This document shows positions 50,104 through 59,683 of a stretch of DNA of 64,000 nucleotides, one piece after another (position 1 is the first letter of the stretch; every line of letters starts with the position of its first letter). The notes under the pieces were generated by a model. That model had not been told where the DNA came from and ran no database searches. It saw only the letters and a list, made by a program, of their open reading frames with translations. The stretch spans positions 124,001 through 188,000 of the forward strand of contig NZ_JABBCQ020000003.1 in NCBI RefSeq assembly GCF_012844455.2. Reading direction: 5' to 3'. The translations under genes were made by a program, and so were the position numbers. This DNA comes from Comamonas suwonensis (GTDB taxonomy: Bacteria; Pseudomonadota; Gammaproteobacteria; Burkholderiales; Burkholderiaceae_C).

Positions 50104-53100
50104 GTCGATCATGGACCCGTTGCTTGCTCCAGCCCTGTTGCCTTCTGCGCTACCGCCAGCGGTCACACTGGCAAGCCCCAAGGCTTCGGCTATGGGCAGG
50201 GGGCCTTTGGTCTATGCGGAGCTGCACTGCTTGTCGCATTTCAGCTTTATGCGTGGCGCATCCTCTCCGGCGGAACTGGTGCAACGCGCCAAAGGTCTGG
50301 GCTATGCGGCGTTGGCACTGACCGATGAATGCTCGGTGGCCGGCGTCGTGCGTGCTTTCGAGGCGGCGCGAGACTGCGACCTGCATCTGATCTACGGCAG
50401 CGAGTTCGTCTGGGGCTCACTCAAGATCGTGGCGCTGGCGCGCGATCTTCAGGGCTGGAGCAATCTCTGTGAATTCATCACCGCCGCCCGCAGCCGGGCC
50501 GCCAAAGGTGCTTATGTGGTTGATGATGCCAGTCCCTGGCATCTGCTGCGTCAGGGCTGTGAATGCCTGCTGCTGCCGCAGCGCAGTCAGTTGAATGCTT
50601 CTGATTGGATAGCTATCAGCGCTTGCCTGAAAAGCGTTTCAGAGCATTTTTCTGCTGAAAATCTATGGCTGGGTGTGGAGCTGCATCTGGAGCCCGATGA
50701 CAGTCTGTGGCTGCACAGCCTGCAGCAAGTGGCTGCAGATCTGGGGCTGCCGCTGCTGGCCTGTGGCGATGTCCATATGCATGCACGCTCGCGCAAGCCG
50801 CTGCAGGATGTGGTGACCGCTGTTCGTCTAGGGCGGACGGTTGCCGAGTGCGGTTTTGCGTTGCAGCCCAATGCCGAGCGACATCTGCGTTCGCGTCTGC
50901 GGCTGGCTTCGCTCTATCCCAGGGCCATGCTGGAGGCGACGCTGGAGTTGGCCGGGCGTTGCCGCTTTCGCCTGGATGAGATCGGCTACGACTATCCGCA
51001 GGAGAGCGTGCTGCCGGGGATGACGGCCACGCAGACCCTGGCCTGGCTGACCTGGGAGGGCGCGGCAGGCCGCTATCCCCAAGGTATTCCCGAGGACGTG
51101 CATCGCCAGCTTCTCAAAGAGCTGGCGCTGATTGCGGATCAGAAGTACGAGATGTACTTTCTCACCGTGCATGACATCGTGCGCTATGCGCGCAGCATCG
51201 GCATTCTCTGCCAGGGGCGAGGCTCGGCGGCCAACTCGGTGGTTTGCTACTGCCTGGGCATCACGGCGGTGAACCCGAAAGGCAACCATCTGCTGTTCGA
51301 GCGTTTTATCAGCAAAGAGCGCAAGGAGCCGCCCGATATCGATGTGGACTTCGAGCATGCGCGGCGCGAGGAGGTGATTCAGTACATCTATGACAAATAC
51401 GGGCGCGACCGCGCTGCGCTCACGGCCGTGGTCAGCTGCTGGCGCAGCCGCAGTGCGCTGCGCGATGTGGGCAAGGCGCTGGGGCTGCCGGCGGATCTGA
51501 TCGATGCCCTGGCCAAGGGGCAGTACTGGTTCAGTGAGCATGCCCAGGCACAAGCACAGACGCATGCCGAGGCGCTGGATTCGGCCGAAGAGGATCACGC
51601 CCCTGAAGTCCTGCCCGAAGACTGGGTGGAGCGCAAGCTCAAGGAGGCCCAGGTACTGACTCAGGAAAAAGACTGGGCCGTCGGCGCGCACCAGTTGCGT
51701 CTCTGGATAGAGCTGGCCTGGCAGCTCAAGGACTGCCCGCGGCACCTGAGCCAGCATGTGGGCGGTTTTGTGCTGACCGAGGGCAAGCTCACGCGACTGG
51801 TGCCCGTGGAGCCTGCCACCATGGACAAGCGCTCCATCATTCAGTGGGACAAGGACGATCTCGACATCGTGGGTCTGCTCAAGGTCGATGTGCTGGCCCT
51901 GGGCATGCTCACCATGCTGCGCACCGCATTGAATGAGCGCGCGCTGGCGCGGCGAGTTATGGGCGCTGCATCAGATTCCCCAGGAGGATCCGGCCACCTA
52001 CGCCATGATTTGCCGCGCCGATACCGTGGGCACCTTCCAGATCGAGAGTCGGGCCCAGATGAGCATGTTGCCGCGCCTGCTGCCGCGCACTTTTTATGAT
52101 CTGGTGGTCGAGGTCGCCATCGTGCGGCCCGGTCCGATTCAGGGCGGCATGGTCCACCCCTATCTGCTGGCACGCGAGCGTGCACGCCGTGAGCTGCCGC
52201 TCAAGCTGGAAAAGCCGGAGCTTGAAAAAGCACTCAAGCGCACCTTGGGTGTGCCCATTTTTCAGGAGCAGGTGATGCAGATCGCCATTGAGGCTGCTGG
52301 CTTTTCGCCGGGCAGGGCGGACGAATTGCGCCGCTCCATGGCCGCCTGGAAGCGAAAGGGTGGGGTGCATCGCTTTCGAGATGAGCTCGTTGGCGGCATG
52401 CAGGCCAAAGATTACAGTCCCGAATTTGCCAATGCCATCTTTCAGCAGATGCTGGGTTTTGGCGAATATGGTTTTCCTGAAAGCCATGCCTATAGCTTTG
52501 CGCTGCTGGCCTATGCCAGCGCCTGGCTCAAGCGACACGAGCCTGCCATTTTTCTGCAGGCGCTGCTCAACGCCCAGCCCATGGGTTTTTATTCGCCTTC
52601 GCAGCTTGTGCAGGATGCGCGGCGCCATGGCGTGCAGGTGCTGCCCGTGGATGTTTGCCACAGCCACTGGCTATGCACGCTGGAAGCACCTTTGCAGACC
52701 CTGCGCGGCGTGGAGCAGCCTCAGCCTGCCGTGCGCCTGGGGCTGAATCGGGTCGCCAGGCTGGGCAAAGCTGCAGCGCTACGCATTGAGGAGCGGGCAG
52801 CGCAATCCCCATGGGCGGATGTGGCCGATCTGGCGATCAGAGCCGGGCTGGACAAGGCGGATATGGAAGCCCTGGCTGCCGCCGATGCGCTGCGCAGTCT
52901 GGCCGGTCACCGACGTCAGCAGATGTGGGATGCTGCGGCCCAGACGGCCTTGCCACCCATTTTTGCCCAGGTACCGATTCACGAGACGCCACTGGAATTG
53001 CCTCCGGCGAGAGAGGGCGAGGAAATCATGTTCGACTACGCCGCCACGGGGCTGAGCCTGCGCCGTCATCCGCTAGCCCTGCTGCGCCCCAAGTTGGCAA

Positions 53101-53504
53101 GCCATGGCCTGAAAACCGCAGCCGAGCTGCGCCAGATGTCGCCGGGCCAGAAGGTGCGGGCCTGCGGCATCGTCACCGTGCGCCAGCGCCCGCCCACGGC
53201 CAAGGGCACGCTGTTCATCACCCTGGAAGATGAAACCGGCGTCATCAATCTCGTAGTCTGGGCCCAGACCTTTGCCCGCTGGCAAACGCCGTTGCTGGTC
53301 TCGCGCCTGCTGGCCGTGGAAGGCGTATGGCAGACAAGTACAGCACCTCAGCTGAATGCCGAGGTGCATGAGGCAAAACATGTTCATACCCAATCAGAGA
53401 AAGCGCCTGCTGCTCACCATTTGGTAGTGATGCGAGCCAGGGATATGACACGCTGGCTGGGGCGTTTTGCGCAAGTGGGATTGAGCAGCCGCGATTTTCA
53501 TTGA
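50096..53504 (+). CDS. dnaE2: Error-prone DNA polymerase DnaE2, frameshifted
   Basis: Error-prone C-family polymerase used for translesion synthesis with ImuA/ImuB. The PHP domain opens with YAELHCLSHFSFMRGASSPAELVQRA, the palm has PPDIDVDFEHARREEVIQYIY, and the C-terminal part carries FQIESRAQMSMLPRL and QVMQIAIEAAGFSPGRADELRRSMAAWKRKGG. As given, the frame is broken: homology runs in one frame to about LRTALNERA (51940) and resumes one frame later at RWRGELWALHQIPQEDP. One surplus base in the GC repeat at 51936-51955 would explain it. Corrected length is about 1135 residues. It may be an assembly error or a true lesion. Confidence 0.88.
50603..50652 (+). repeat. AGC-palindrome copy inside dnaE2
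   Basis: GGATAGCTATCAGCGCTT followed by AAAAGCG and AGCATTTTT matches the intergenic element, yet lies in the coding frame of dnaE2, encoding about residues 170-186 between the PHP-domain LLLPQR and LWLGVELHLE blocks. Confidence 0.6.
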
Positions 53505-53801
53505 GGCTGTTGCTTGGATGGCAGTAGCTGTGGCGAAAGCGCTTGAGTTGTACGGCTGTCAACCAGAAAACTGAGTTGGCGCTTGCCGAAGCAGTCCGAA
53601 AACAGAAACCGAGTCGGCAAGAAGATGCCTTGTTCAACAGAGAAACCGGCGAAGCAGCAAGAACGTAGTCGGCTTGCCATGCTCTGGTTTCTATGTATTT
53701 CAAATGACGAATAAAGAAAGGACAATGAATCAAAATTTGTTGAGCAATCCATTGTGTTTCGATGATGAATTGCTTGTGATCCCTGCTGAATATTGCACAC
53801 C
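53505..53801. other. Gap between dnaE2 and Bug gene
   Basis: About 300 bp with lower GC than its flanks. Short related segments (GAGTCGGCAAG and GTAGTCGGCTTGCC; GAAGCAGTCCGAAAACAGAAACCG) recur irregularly, but no gene, terminator or known motif is convincing. Confidence 0.4.
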
Positions 53802-54791
53802 ATGAATCTGAGTCCAGCCGCCCTTTCACGACGCACCTTGTTTGCCTGCGCTGCAGCCTTGCTGGGAGGCTCGCTGCATGCGCAAACCGCCTATCCCAGC
53901 AAACCGATTCGCATCGTGGTGGCCTACGCGCCCGGAGGCTCGGTCGATATGGTGGGGCGCGTGATTGGCGATGTTTTGGCCAAGCAGCTTGGCACCACCG
54001 TGGTGATTGAGAACGTGCCCGGCGCCGCAGGTGTGGTGGGCGCGCAGCGTGTGGTATCTGCCAAGCCCGATGGCTATACCTTGCTGGCAGGTTCCAGCAA
54101 CGAGATGGCCGGTACCAAGTTTGTCAACGCCGCGCAAAAATATGACCCTGCAGTCGACCTGACGCCGATTTCTTTGACGGCTTCGGCACCCAATCTGTGG
54201 GTGGCTGGCGCCCATGTGCCGGTCAAGAATATCGATGAGTTCATCAAGCTGGCCAAGGCCCATCCCGGCAAGTACAGCTACGGCAGCCCGGGCATTGGTT
54301 CCACGCCGCATTTTTCAGGCGAGCTGATCAAGAAGACCGCCGGCATCGATCTGGCCCATATCCCCTATAAAGGCTCGCCTGCGATGACCGCTGATCTGGG
54401 TGGCGGCAATCTGGATTTCGCCATTCTCTCTCCCATGGCATCGGCTCCTCTGGTGCAATCGGGCAAGATCAAAATCCTGGGTGCCACTACGGCCGAGCGC
54501 ATCGGCACCTTGAAGAACGTGCCCGCGCTGGCCGAGCATCCTGCGCTCAAAGGCTATGCCCTCAGCGGCTGGTTTGCGCTGGCGGCCCCCAAGGGCGTTC
54601 CCGCAGATATCGTCGCCAGCTTGCAAAAAGCGGTGCAGGCCGGTCTGGCCGATCCGGCCATCCGCCAGAGGCTGGAAGTTGCAGGCACCCCGCCAGCCAG
54701 CGGCACCGAAAGCCTTGCCCAGGTCATTCGCACCGACATGGGAAAATATGCCGAACTGGTGAAGTTTGCCAAGATTACGCCAGATAACTGA
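53802..54791 (+). CDS. Bug family (TctC) solute-binding protein
   Basis: Third orphan Bug/TctC periplasmic binding protein, 329 residues from ATG 53802. The signal peptide MNLSPAALSRRTLFACAAALLGGSLHAQ is followed by KPIRIVVAYAPGGSVDMVGRV, then KYSYGSPGIGSTPHFSGELIKKTAGIDLAHIPYKGSPAMTADLGGGNLDFA, a near-ideal family block. No TctA/TctB genes or regulator adjoin it. A clear terminator follows. Its distance from dctA (about 400 bp) does not suggest an operon. Confidence 0.92.
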   Translation: MNLSPAALSRRTLFACAAALLGGSLHAQTAYPSKPIRIVVAYAPGGSVDMVGRVIGDVLAKQLGTTVVIENVPGAAGVVGAQRVVSAKPDGYTLLAGSSNEMAGTKFVNAAQKYDPAVDLTPISLTASAPNLWVAGAHVPVKNIDEFIKLAKAHPGKYSYGSPGIGSTPHFSGELIKKTAGIDLAHIPYKGSPAMTADLGGGNLDFAILSPMASAPLVQSGKIKILGATTAERIGTLKNVPALAEHPALKGYALSGWFALAAPKGVPADIVASLQKAVQAGLADPAIRQRLEVAGTPPASGTESLAQVIRTDMGKYAELVKFAKITPDN

Positions 54792-54810
54792 GCGGCATTT
54801 CGCTGTGCAT

Positions 54811-54838
54811 AAAACGCCTCCTTGCGAGGCGTTTTTTT
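54811..54838 (+). terminator. Terminator of the Bug gene
   Basis: A perfect 10-bp stem, AAAACGCCTC (54811-54820) with GAGGCGTTTT (54826-54835), a 5-nt loop and seven Ts, 19 bp past the stop. Confidence 0.92.
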
Positions 54839-55134
54839 GATTAAAGCCACTTGGCTGGCGTGCCTATGGCCTGCGTCAAACGCTTTCCAATGAATAGTCG
54901 CTAGACGTCACAGAAGCAGTGCTCTGCAGGTGCATTCTTCAATGTCTCCCTCTTGTGCACCGTCTTTGGGCTGCTCTGGTTGAAATGCCTCAAATGCGGG
55001 CACATCGCTCAGTTCGCCTGCACCACGAAGGGGAACTGCTTTGATTTCCTGCATGCAGGTCAGGGCTGATCGTCTCTGAAGTGCTGCAAATCTGCAGGGA
55101 ATACCCGCTTCTGGCACGGCTTTCGCTTATCTAC
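54839..55134. other. Upstream of dctA, no gene seen
   Basis: About 300 bp between the Bug-gene terminator and the dctA operator. A 69-codon minus-strand frame (54908-55117) has no recognisable features. Promoter elements for dctA are probably near the right end but were not assigned. Confidence 0.35.
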
Positions 55135-55175
55135 ATTCTTGTATGCAAGTTTTTGAAGAACTTGCATACAAGAAT
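55135..55175. promoter_or_regulatory. Twin palindromic operator upstream of dctA
   Basis: A perfect 17-bp inverted repeat, ATTCTTGTATGCAAGTT (55135-55151) with its complement (55159-55175), spaced by 7 nt. Each arm itself contains a near-palindromic 12-mer, CTTGTATGCAAG or CTTGCATACAAG, with centres 23 bp apart. TTGTATNCAA-like sites are characteristic of GntR/FCD regulators, and one is encoded in the same operon. Confidence 0.75.
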
Positions 55176-55197
55176 TTCTAACTTGCGAAAGACGACT

Positions 55198-56544
55198 ATG
55201 CGCCGCTTTGCCAAATCACTTTTCGGACAGGTGGTGATCGCACTCATCTTGGGTGTGCTCGCCGGACTATTGGCCCCTGAATGGGCCGCGAAACTCAAGC
55301 CCTTGGGCGATGCTTTCATCAAACTGATCAAGATGATCATCCCCGTGCTGGTGTTCTGCGTGGTGGTGCATGGCATCGCGGGCGCTGGCGATCTCAAGCG
55401 CGTGGGCCGCGTTGGCGTCAAGGCGCTGATCTACTTTGAAGCGCTGACCACCATTGCCTTGGTGCTGGGTCTGGTGCTTGCCTTTGTGTTCCAGCCCGGC
55501 ACGGGTATGAACGTGGACACGAGCAAGCTCGATGCCTCGGCCATGAGTGCCTATGCCAGCAATGCCGACAAGCTGACCAGCGTCGGCACGGTGGACTTTT
55601 TGATGAAGCTCATACCGACCACCGTGGTCCAGGCCTTCGCCACAGGCGATGTGCTGCAGGTGCTGTTGTTTGCCGTGCTGTTTGGCTGCGGCCTGAGCAT
55701 GCTGGGCGAGCGCGCTGCTCCCGTTAGCTTGCTGATTGACACCTTGTCCCATGTGCTGTTCAAGATCATGGGCATCATCATCAAGCTGGCACCTCTGGGT
55801 GTGCTGGGTGCGATCTCCTTCACGGTGGGCCAGTACGGCATAGGCTCGCTCAAGCAGTTGGGCATGCTGGTGCTGCTGTTCTATGTGGCCGTGGCCTTCT
55901 TCGTTTTCGTGGTGCTGGGCCTGGTGATGCGTCTGTCGGGCTTTAGCCTGATCAAGCTGCTGCGCTATCTGCGTGAGGAGCTGGCCGTGGTTTTTGCCAC
56001 CACATCTTCCGACAGCGTGCTGCCCCAGATCATGGCCAAGCTGCGCAACATGGGCGTGCGTGACTCCACCGTGGGCCTGGTGATTCCCACGGGCTACTCC
56101 TTCAACCTCGATGCCTTCTCCATCTACATCACGCTGGCGGCCGTGTTCATCGCCCAGGCCACGAACACGCCCATCAGCATGGCGGACCTACTGACCATTC
56201 TGGCCATCGCTCTGGTGACTTCCAAAGGCGCCCATGGCGTGCCGGGCTCGGCCATCGTGGTGCTGGCGGCCACCTTGCATGCGATTCCGGCGATCCCCGC
56301 CATCGGGCTGGTGCTGGTATTGTCTGTAGACTGGTTCATGGGCATTGCCCGCGCCGTCGGTAATCTGATCGGCAACTGTGTGGCCACCGTGGCCATCGCC
56401 GCTTGGGAAGGTGATATTGATCGCGAGCGTGCCCATGCGGTGCTCGACGGCCTGGTTGACAGTCCCGAGTCTGCCGATGCTCCCGTTCCAGCGCCGCTTG
56501 CCCAGCCGGCATCCCCCATCCTTCCTGCTCACCCCGTCGCCTAA
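55198..56544 (+). CDS. dctA: C4-dicarboxylate:H+ symporter DctA
   Basis: Inner-membrane transporter of the DAACS family for succinate, fumarate, malate and similar C4-dicarboxylates. The 448 residues fit DctA (428 in E. coli). Landmarks are GVLAGLLAPEWAAKLKPLGDAFIKLIKMIIPVLVF, the serine-rich loop ATTSSDSVLPQIMAKL, VIPTGYSFNLDAFSIYITLAAVFIAQA, and TSKGAHGVPGSAIVVLAAT. ATG 55198 (MRRFAKSLFGQ) is preferred over longer frames. The stop overlaps the gntR start by one base. No dctBD kinase pair is nearby; control probably lies with the GntR protein. Confidence 0.93.
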   Translation: MRRFAKSLFGQVVIALILGVLAGLLAPEWAAKLKPLGDAFIKLIKMIIPVLVFCVVVHGIAGAGDLKRVGRVGVKALIYFEALTTIALVLGLVLAFVFQPGTGMNVDTSKLDASAMSAYASNADKLTSVGTVDFLMKLIPTTVVQAFATGDVLQVLLFAVLFGCGLSMLGERAAPVSLLIDTLSHVLFKIMGIIIKLAPLGVLGAISFTVGQYGIGSLKQLGMLVLLFYVAVAFFVFVVLGLVMRLSGFSLIKLLRYLREELAVVFATTSSDSVLPQIMAKLRNMGVRDSTVGLVIPTGYSFNLDAFSIYITLAAVFIAQATNTPISMADLLTILAIALVTSKGAHGVPGSAIVVLAATLHAIPAIPAIGLVLVLSVDWFMGIARAVGNLIGNCVATVAIAAWEGDIDRERAHAVLDGLVDSPESADAPVPAPLAQPASPILPAHPVA

Positions 56545-57278
56545 TGAATCCTGTAAGCCCCCTGCATATCGCCGAGCGCGTGGTTGAATCCATACTGGCC
56601 CAGAAGCTGGCGCCCGGCGAGAGGCTGGGGGAGCAGGAACTGGCCGACACCTTTGCCGTCAGCCGCACCATGGTGCGCGAGGCGCTGATGCAGCTTCAGG
56701 CGCGCGGCTTTGTGCAGGTTCAGCCGCGCCGGGGCTGGTATGTGGTGCAGCCCACTGTCGAGGAAGCGCAGGACGCTTTTGCAGCGCGGCGCATCATAGA
56801 GACCGGCATATTGAGTGAAGCTGGCCGCCCCATGCAAAGCGTGATCGGCCAGCTGCGCCGCCACATTGCCCAGGAAAAGCAGGTCATAGAAGGCGCAGAC
56901 GCTGCCACACGTGCCTTTTTGCTGGCCGACTTCCATGTCTGTCTGGCCGAGCAGATGGGGCACCGCCTGCTGGCATTGACGCTGCGCGATCTCACGGCAC
57001 GCACCACGCTGGCTGCCACGCTCTATCAGTCCACGCACAGTGCAAACCAGTCCTGTGCCGAGCATGAGCGCATCGTGGCCGCTCTTGAGCGTGGCGATAC
57101 CGAGCAGGCCAAAACTCTGATGCTGGAACACATCGGCATGGTGGAGCGCTCGCTGGATATCCGTCCGCCCGAGCCTCCACCCGGTGCCAGCGAGCGCTTG
57201 CGTGCCACGCTGGCACCGGTGGGTACAGAGCTGCTTGCCGATTCGTTGATGGACACAGTGCAAAAAACCGCTGTCTGA
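56544..57278 (+). CDS. GntR-family regulator, FCD domain
   Basis: GntR/FadR-subfamily regulator of 244 residues. The winged helix is at about 5-72 (PGERLGEQELADTFAVSRTMVREALMQLQARGFVQVQPRRGWYV), followed by an all-helical FCD ligand domain with metal-type residues D in LADFHVCL and the later HERIVAAL and MLEHIGMVE. FCD proteins often bind carboxylates. It is translated from an ATG overlapping the dctA stop (TAATG), so it is probably a feedback regulator acting at the twin palindrome upstream of dctA. Confidence 0.92.
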   Translation: MNPVSPLHIAERVVESILAQKLAPGERLGEQELADTFAVSRTMVREALMQLQARGFVQVQPRRGWYVVQPTVEEAQDAFAARRIIETGILSEAGRPMQSVIGQLRRHIAQEKQVIEGADAATRAFLLADFHVCLAEQMGHRLLALTLRDLTARTTLAATLYQSTHSANQSCAEHERIVAALERGDTEQAKTLMLEHIGMVERSLDIRPPEPPPGASERLRATLAPVGTELLADSLMDTVQKTAV

Positions 57279-57299
57279 GCGGCGCTTGATTTCGTGCTT

Positions 57300-57331
57300 G
57301 CGGCCCCTGGGCTTCGCCCTGGGGGGCAGCT
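57300..57331. repeat. GC-rich intergenic hairpin
   Basis: GCGGCCCCTGGGCTTCGCCCTGG-type repeat sequence between convergent gntR and the AsmA gene, similar in style to that at 15525-15562. Probably terminator-like for one or both genes. Confidence 0.4.
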
Positions 57332-59572
57332 TCACTTGCTTTGACCCTTGGTTTGAACCTGTGCCAGCAACTGCCTGCAATTCACGTCGTCGTCGGCGGC
57401 GGGTACGGTCAGCGGTAGCAAAGCCAGGGCGGCTGGTGCAAAAACTGCGGCGGCTACCGCAGCACCGGCGCGGGCTACCAGGGGACCTGGCTCCAGGCCT
57501 ACGTCGGGTTTGGCAAAGCTGCCGCGCACATACAGCGGTGTGCGCAGGGAAAAAAACTTCCACTTGAGTGCTTCGGGCACGATTCGCAAATCCAGTGTCT
57601 CCTGCGCCAGGTTGATCTGGCCGCTGGCTTCCACGATCGCTTCGGTGGTTGCCAGTTTGGCGCTGCGGGGGCGGGCCATGCCGTTTTGCACCTGAAGGTC
57701 TGCAATGGCGCAGCGCAGTTGCACTTCCTTGTCCGAGCCAAACAGCTTGGAGACGATGACGGAGCCCACGTTCAAGCCTGCCAGATCGAGGAGCTCGCGG
57801 CTGAACGTGCCTTCGCGCACATAAAGCCGCACCGAACCGTTGCCGCTTCCCAGCCATTGCGCCAGCGATTCGCCACGGCCTTCCAAGGCGATGGCTCCAT
57901 CCAGGCGACCCAGGCTTTTCTTCATTTTCTCGATCTTGGGAAAGAGCGCCGACAGCTTGAGTGCATTGACCCGGCCCTTGATCTGGGCAGCCACGGGCTT
58001 GGCATGGCTGTCCACCGTGGTGCTCAGGTCCAGCGTTCCCTGGGCGAAGCCGAACTGCAGCGGTGAGAGCGTGAGCTTGCCGTTGTCGAGCTGGGCACGC
58101 AATTTGAGATTTTGCAGGGGCAGGGCGTCGGGGCGCAGGATATGGCCGCTTTCATAGTGAAGATCCATATCCATCTTGTCCCACTTATCCGTGTCAAAGC
58201 GGATTTGCGGCAACACCTTGCCGTTGTGCACCTCGGGCTTGGCGCTGCTGCCCGAAGGTGCTGCTCCAATCGTCGGCCCCAGATCCTGCAGGCGCAGTTG
58301 TTTGGACGAAATATGGCCGCTGAGCTTTGGCCTGGGCTTGGCAGACTGGTAATGCAGATCACCGCGTACATCGCTTTGGCCCACCTTGCCTTGAAAATTT
58401 TCATAATTCCAGACGGCCTTGCCCGGTTGCAGGCTGCCGATCAGGTGGCCGTTGGTTTCAAACGGCGGCGAGGCAGGAAGCAGCAAGCCGGTGAGCTCAA
58501 ACAGATCGGCCATGCTGCTGCCGCGCAGCCGTACCTGAAAGTCCAGTCCCTCCAGCCTCTTGGGATTGTCGAGAAAGCCTTCTGCAAAGGCCTGCAGACT
58601 GCCTGCTCTGGCCGATATACGCAGCGGAAAGTGCAAGCGCTCTTGCTGCAGGTCCAGCACCGGGCCTGCCAGTCCTTGTGCCTGAATCTGCGCCCGTTTT
58701 CGGTGATCTTGCTCCATATAGCCAGCCAGCCCGAAGCGTATGCCGTAGGGCTGAGTTGCGGTGACCGGCTGGCGCAAGCTGTCTATCCGCGCACGCACGG
58801 CCATGCGCTTGACACCATCGACCCAGCCGATAACGCCATGGCGTATGTGCAACTGGCCCAGTTGGAAGCTCCAGGGTGGACCATTGTTTTCAGGCGTTTT
58901 GAATGCCCAGTTGACTTGGCCTGACTTGTTGCGGGCCAGAACCATGTCCGGAGCTTCCAGCACCAGCTGATCGAGCTGAATATGCCGTGCAAGCAGTGGC
59001 AGCAGCCGCAGGCTGGCGGTGGCGCTGGCGGCCGTAGCCATGGTGGTGTCGGAGCGCTGCGGAGCTTGCTCGCCGGACTCGGCGATTTCATCGCGCTCAT
59101 CCTGTGTATTCGTGATGTCGGTCGCCGTGCCTGGCTTTGCGGCCGGCTCGCGGTTTGGCAAGCGTCCTGTATTGAGTTCTGTGGGTACCGCTGGTAGGGC
59201 CGGCAAGTCGTCGCTGCCCTGGTTGGGCAGCTGTGCAATCTGCCAGCCCTGGGGTTGGGAAATACGCAGTTGCCCGGCGCTCACCACCACGCCTGGAATC
59301 CAGTGCTTCCAGCCCGTGTCTAGCGGCTGCGGCCAGGTCCAGTTCAGCTGAAGGTCGCCTTCCACAGCAAATTCGCGGCCGGTGGCGGCACTGACTTTTT
59401 CATTGACCCAGGGCTTGAGCTGGTTCCAATCCATCAAGGCAATGGCGGCGGCGGCCAGGCAGAGCACGACCAAGGTAGCGAATATGGCACTCAGCAGGCG
59501 CAGCCAGAGCCTGGGCTTGCGTTGTGCGGTTAGTGGGGCAGAGCGACTTGCAGATTCATTCATTGCAACCAT
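57332..59572 (-). CDS. AsmA family protein
   Basis: Large envelope protein of the AsmA/TamB-like group, about 746 residues. One N-terminal transmembrane helix (LLSAIFATLVVLCLAAAAIALMDWN) is followed by the conserved opening LKPWVNEKVSAATGREFAVEGDLQLNW and a long beta-rich periplasmic region. The C-terminal AsmA domain has LGRLDGAIALEGRGESLAQWLGSGNGSVRLYVREGTFSRELLDLAGLNVGS. Members are thought to help lipid transfer or outer membrane assembly. Starts at ATG 59572 or 59563 are both possible. Monocistronic, convergent with gntR. Confidence 0.88.
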   Translation of the reverse strand: MVAMNESASRSAPLTAQRKPRLWLRLLSAIFATLVVLCLAAAAIALMDWNQLKPWVNEKVSAATGREFAVEGDLQLNWTWPQPLDTGWKHWIPGVVVSAGQLRISQPQGWQIAQLPNQGSDDLPALPAVPTELNTGRLPNREPAAKPGTATDITNTQDERDEIAESGEQAPQRSDTTMATAASATASLRLLPLLARHIQLDQLVLEAPDMVLARNKSGQVNWAFKTPENNGPPWSFQLGQLHIRHGVIGWVDGVKRMAVRARIDSLRQPVTATQPYGIRFGLAGYMEQDHRKRAQIQAQGLAGPVLDLQQERLHFPLRISARAGSLQAFAEGFLDNPKRLEGLDFQVRLRGSSMADLFELTGLLLPASPPFETNGHLIGSLQPGKAVWNYENFQGKVGQSDVRGDLHYQSAKPRPKLSGHISSKQLRLQDLGPTIGAAPSGSSAKPEVHNGKVLPQIRFDTDKWDKMDMDLHYESGHILRPDALPLQNLKLRAQLDNGKLTLSPLQFGFAQGTLDLSTTVDSHAKPVAAQIKGRVNALKLSALFPKIEKMKKSLGRLDGAIALEGRGESLAQWLGSGNGSVRLYVREGTFSRELLDLAGLNVGSVIVSKLFGSDKEVQLRCAIADLQVQNGMARPRSAKLATTEAIVEASGQINLAQETLDLRIVPEALKWKFFSLRTPLYVRGSFAKPDVGLEPGPLVARAGAAVAAAVFAPAALALLPLTVPAADDDVNCRQLLAQVQTKGQSK

Positions 59573-59683
59573 GCTAACGCCCGGCTTACGCCATTTTTGG
59601 GGAGCTTGTTTGGCAATCGGCGTAGGCAGGAGATGACGATGCCATGGCAGTGGCACCCCATAGCCGCTCTAAAATGGCGCGCC

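Noticed and set aside
53498-53836. 112-codon minus-strand frame between dnaE2 and the Bug gene
   Set aside because: It overlaps both neighbours' ends and shows no known domain, although part of it might be a decayed gene.
54908-55117. 69-codon minus-strand frame before dctA
   Set aside because: No motif, no ribosome site and unlike neighbours in composition; cannot be supported.
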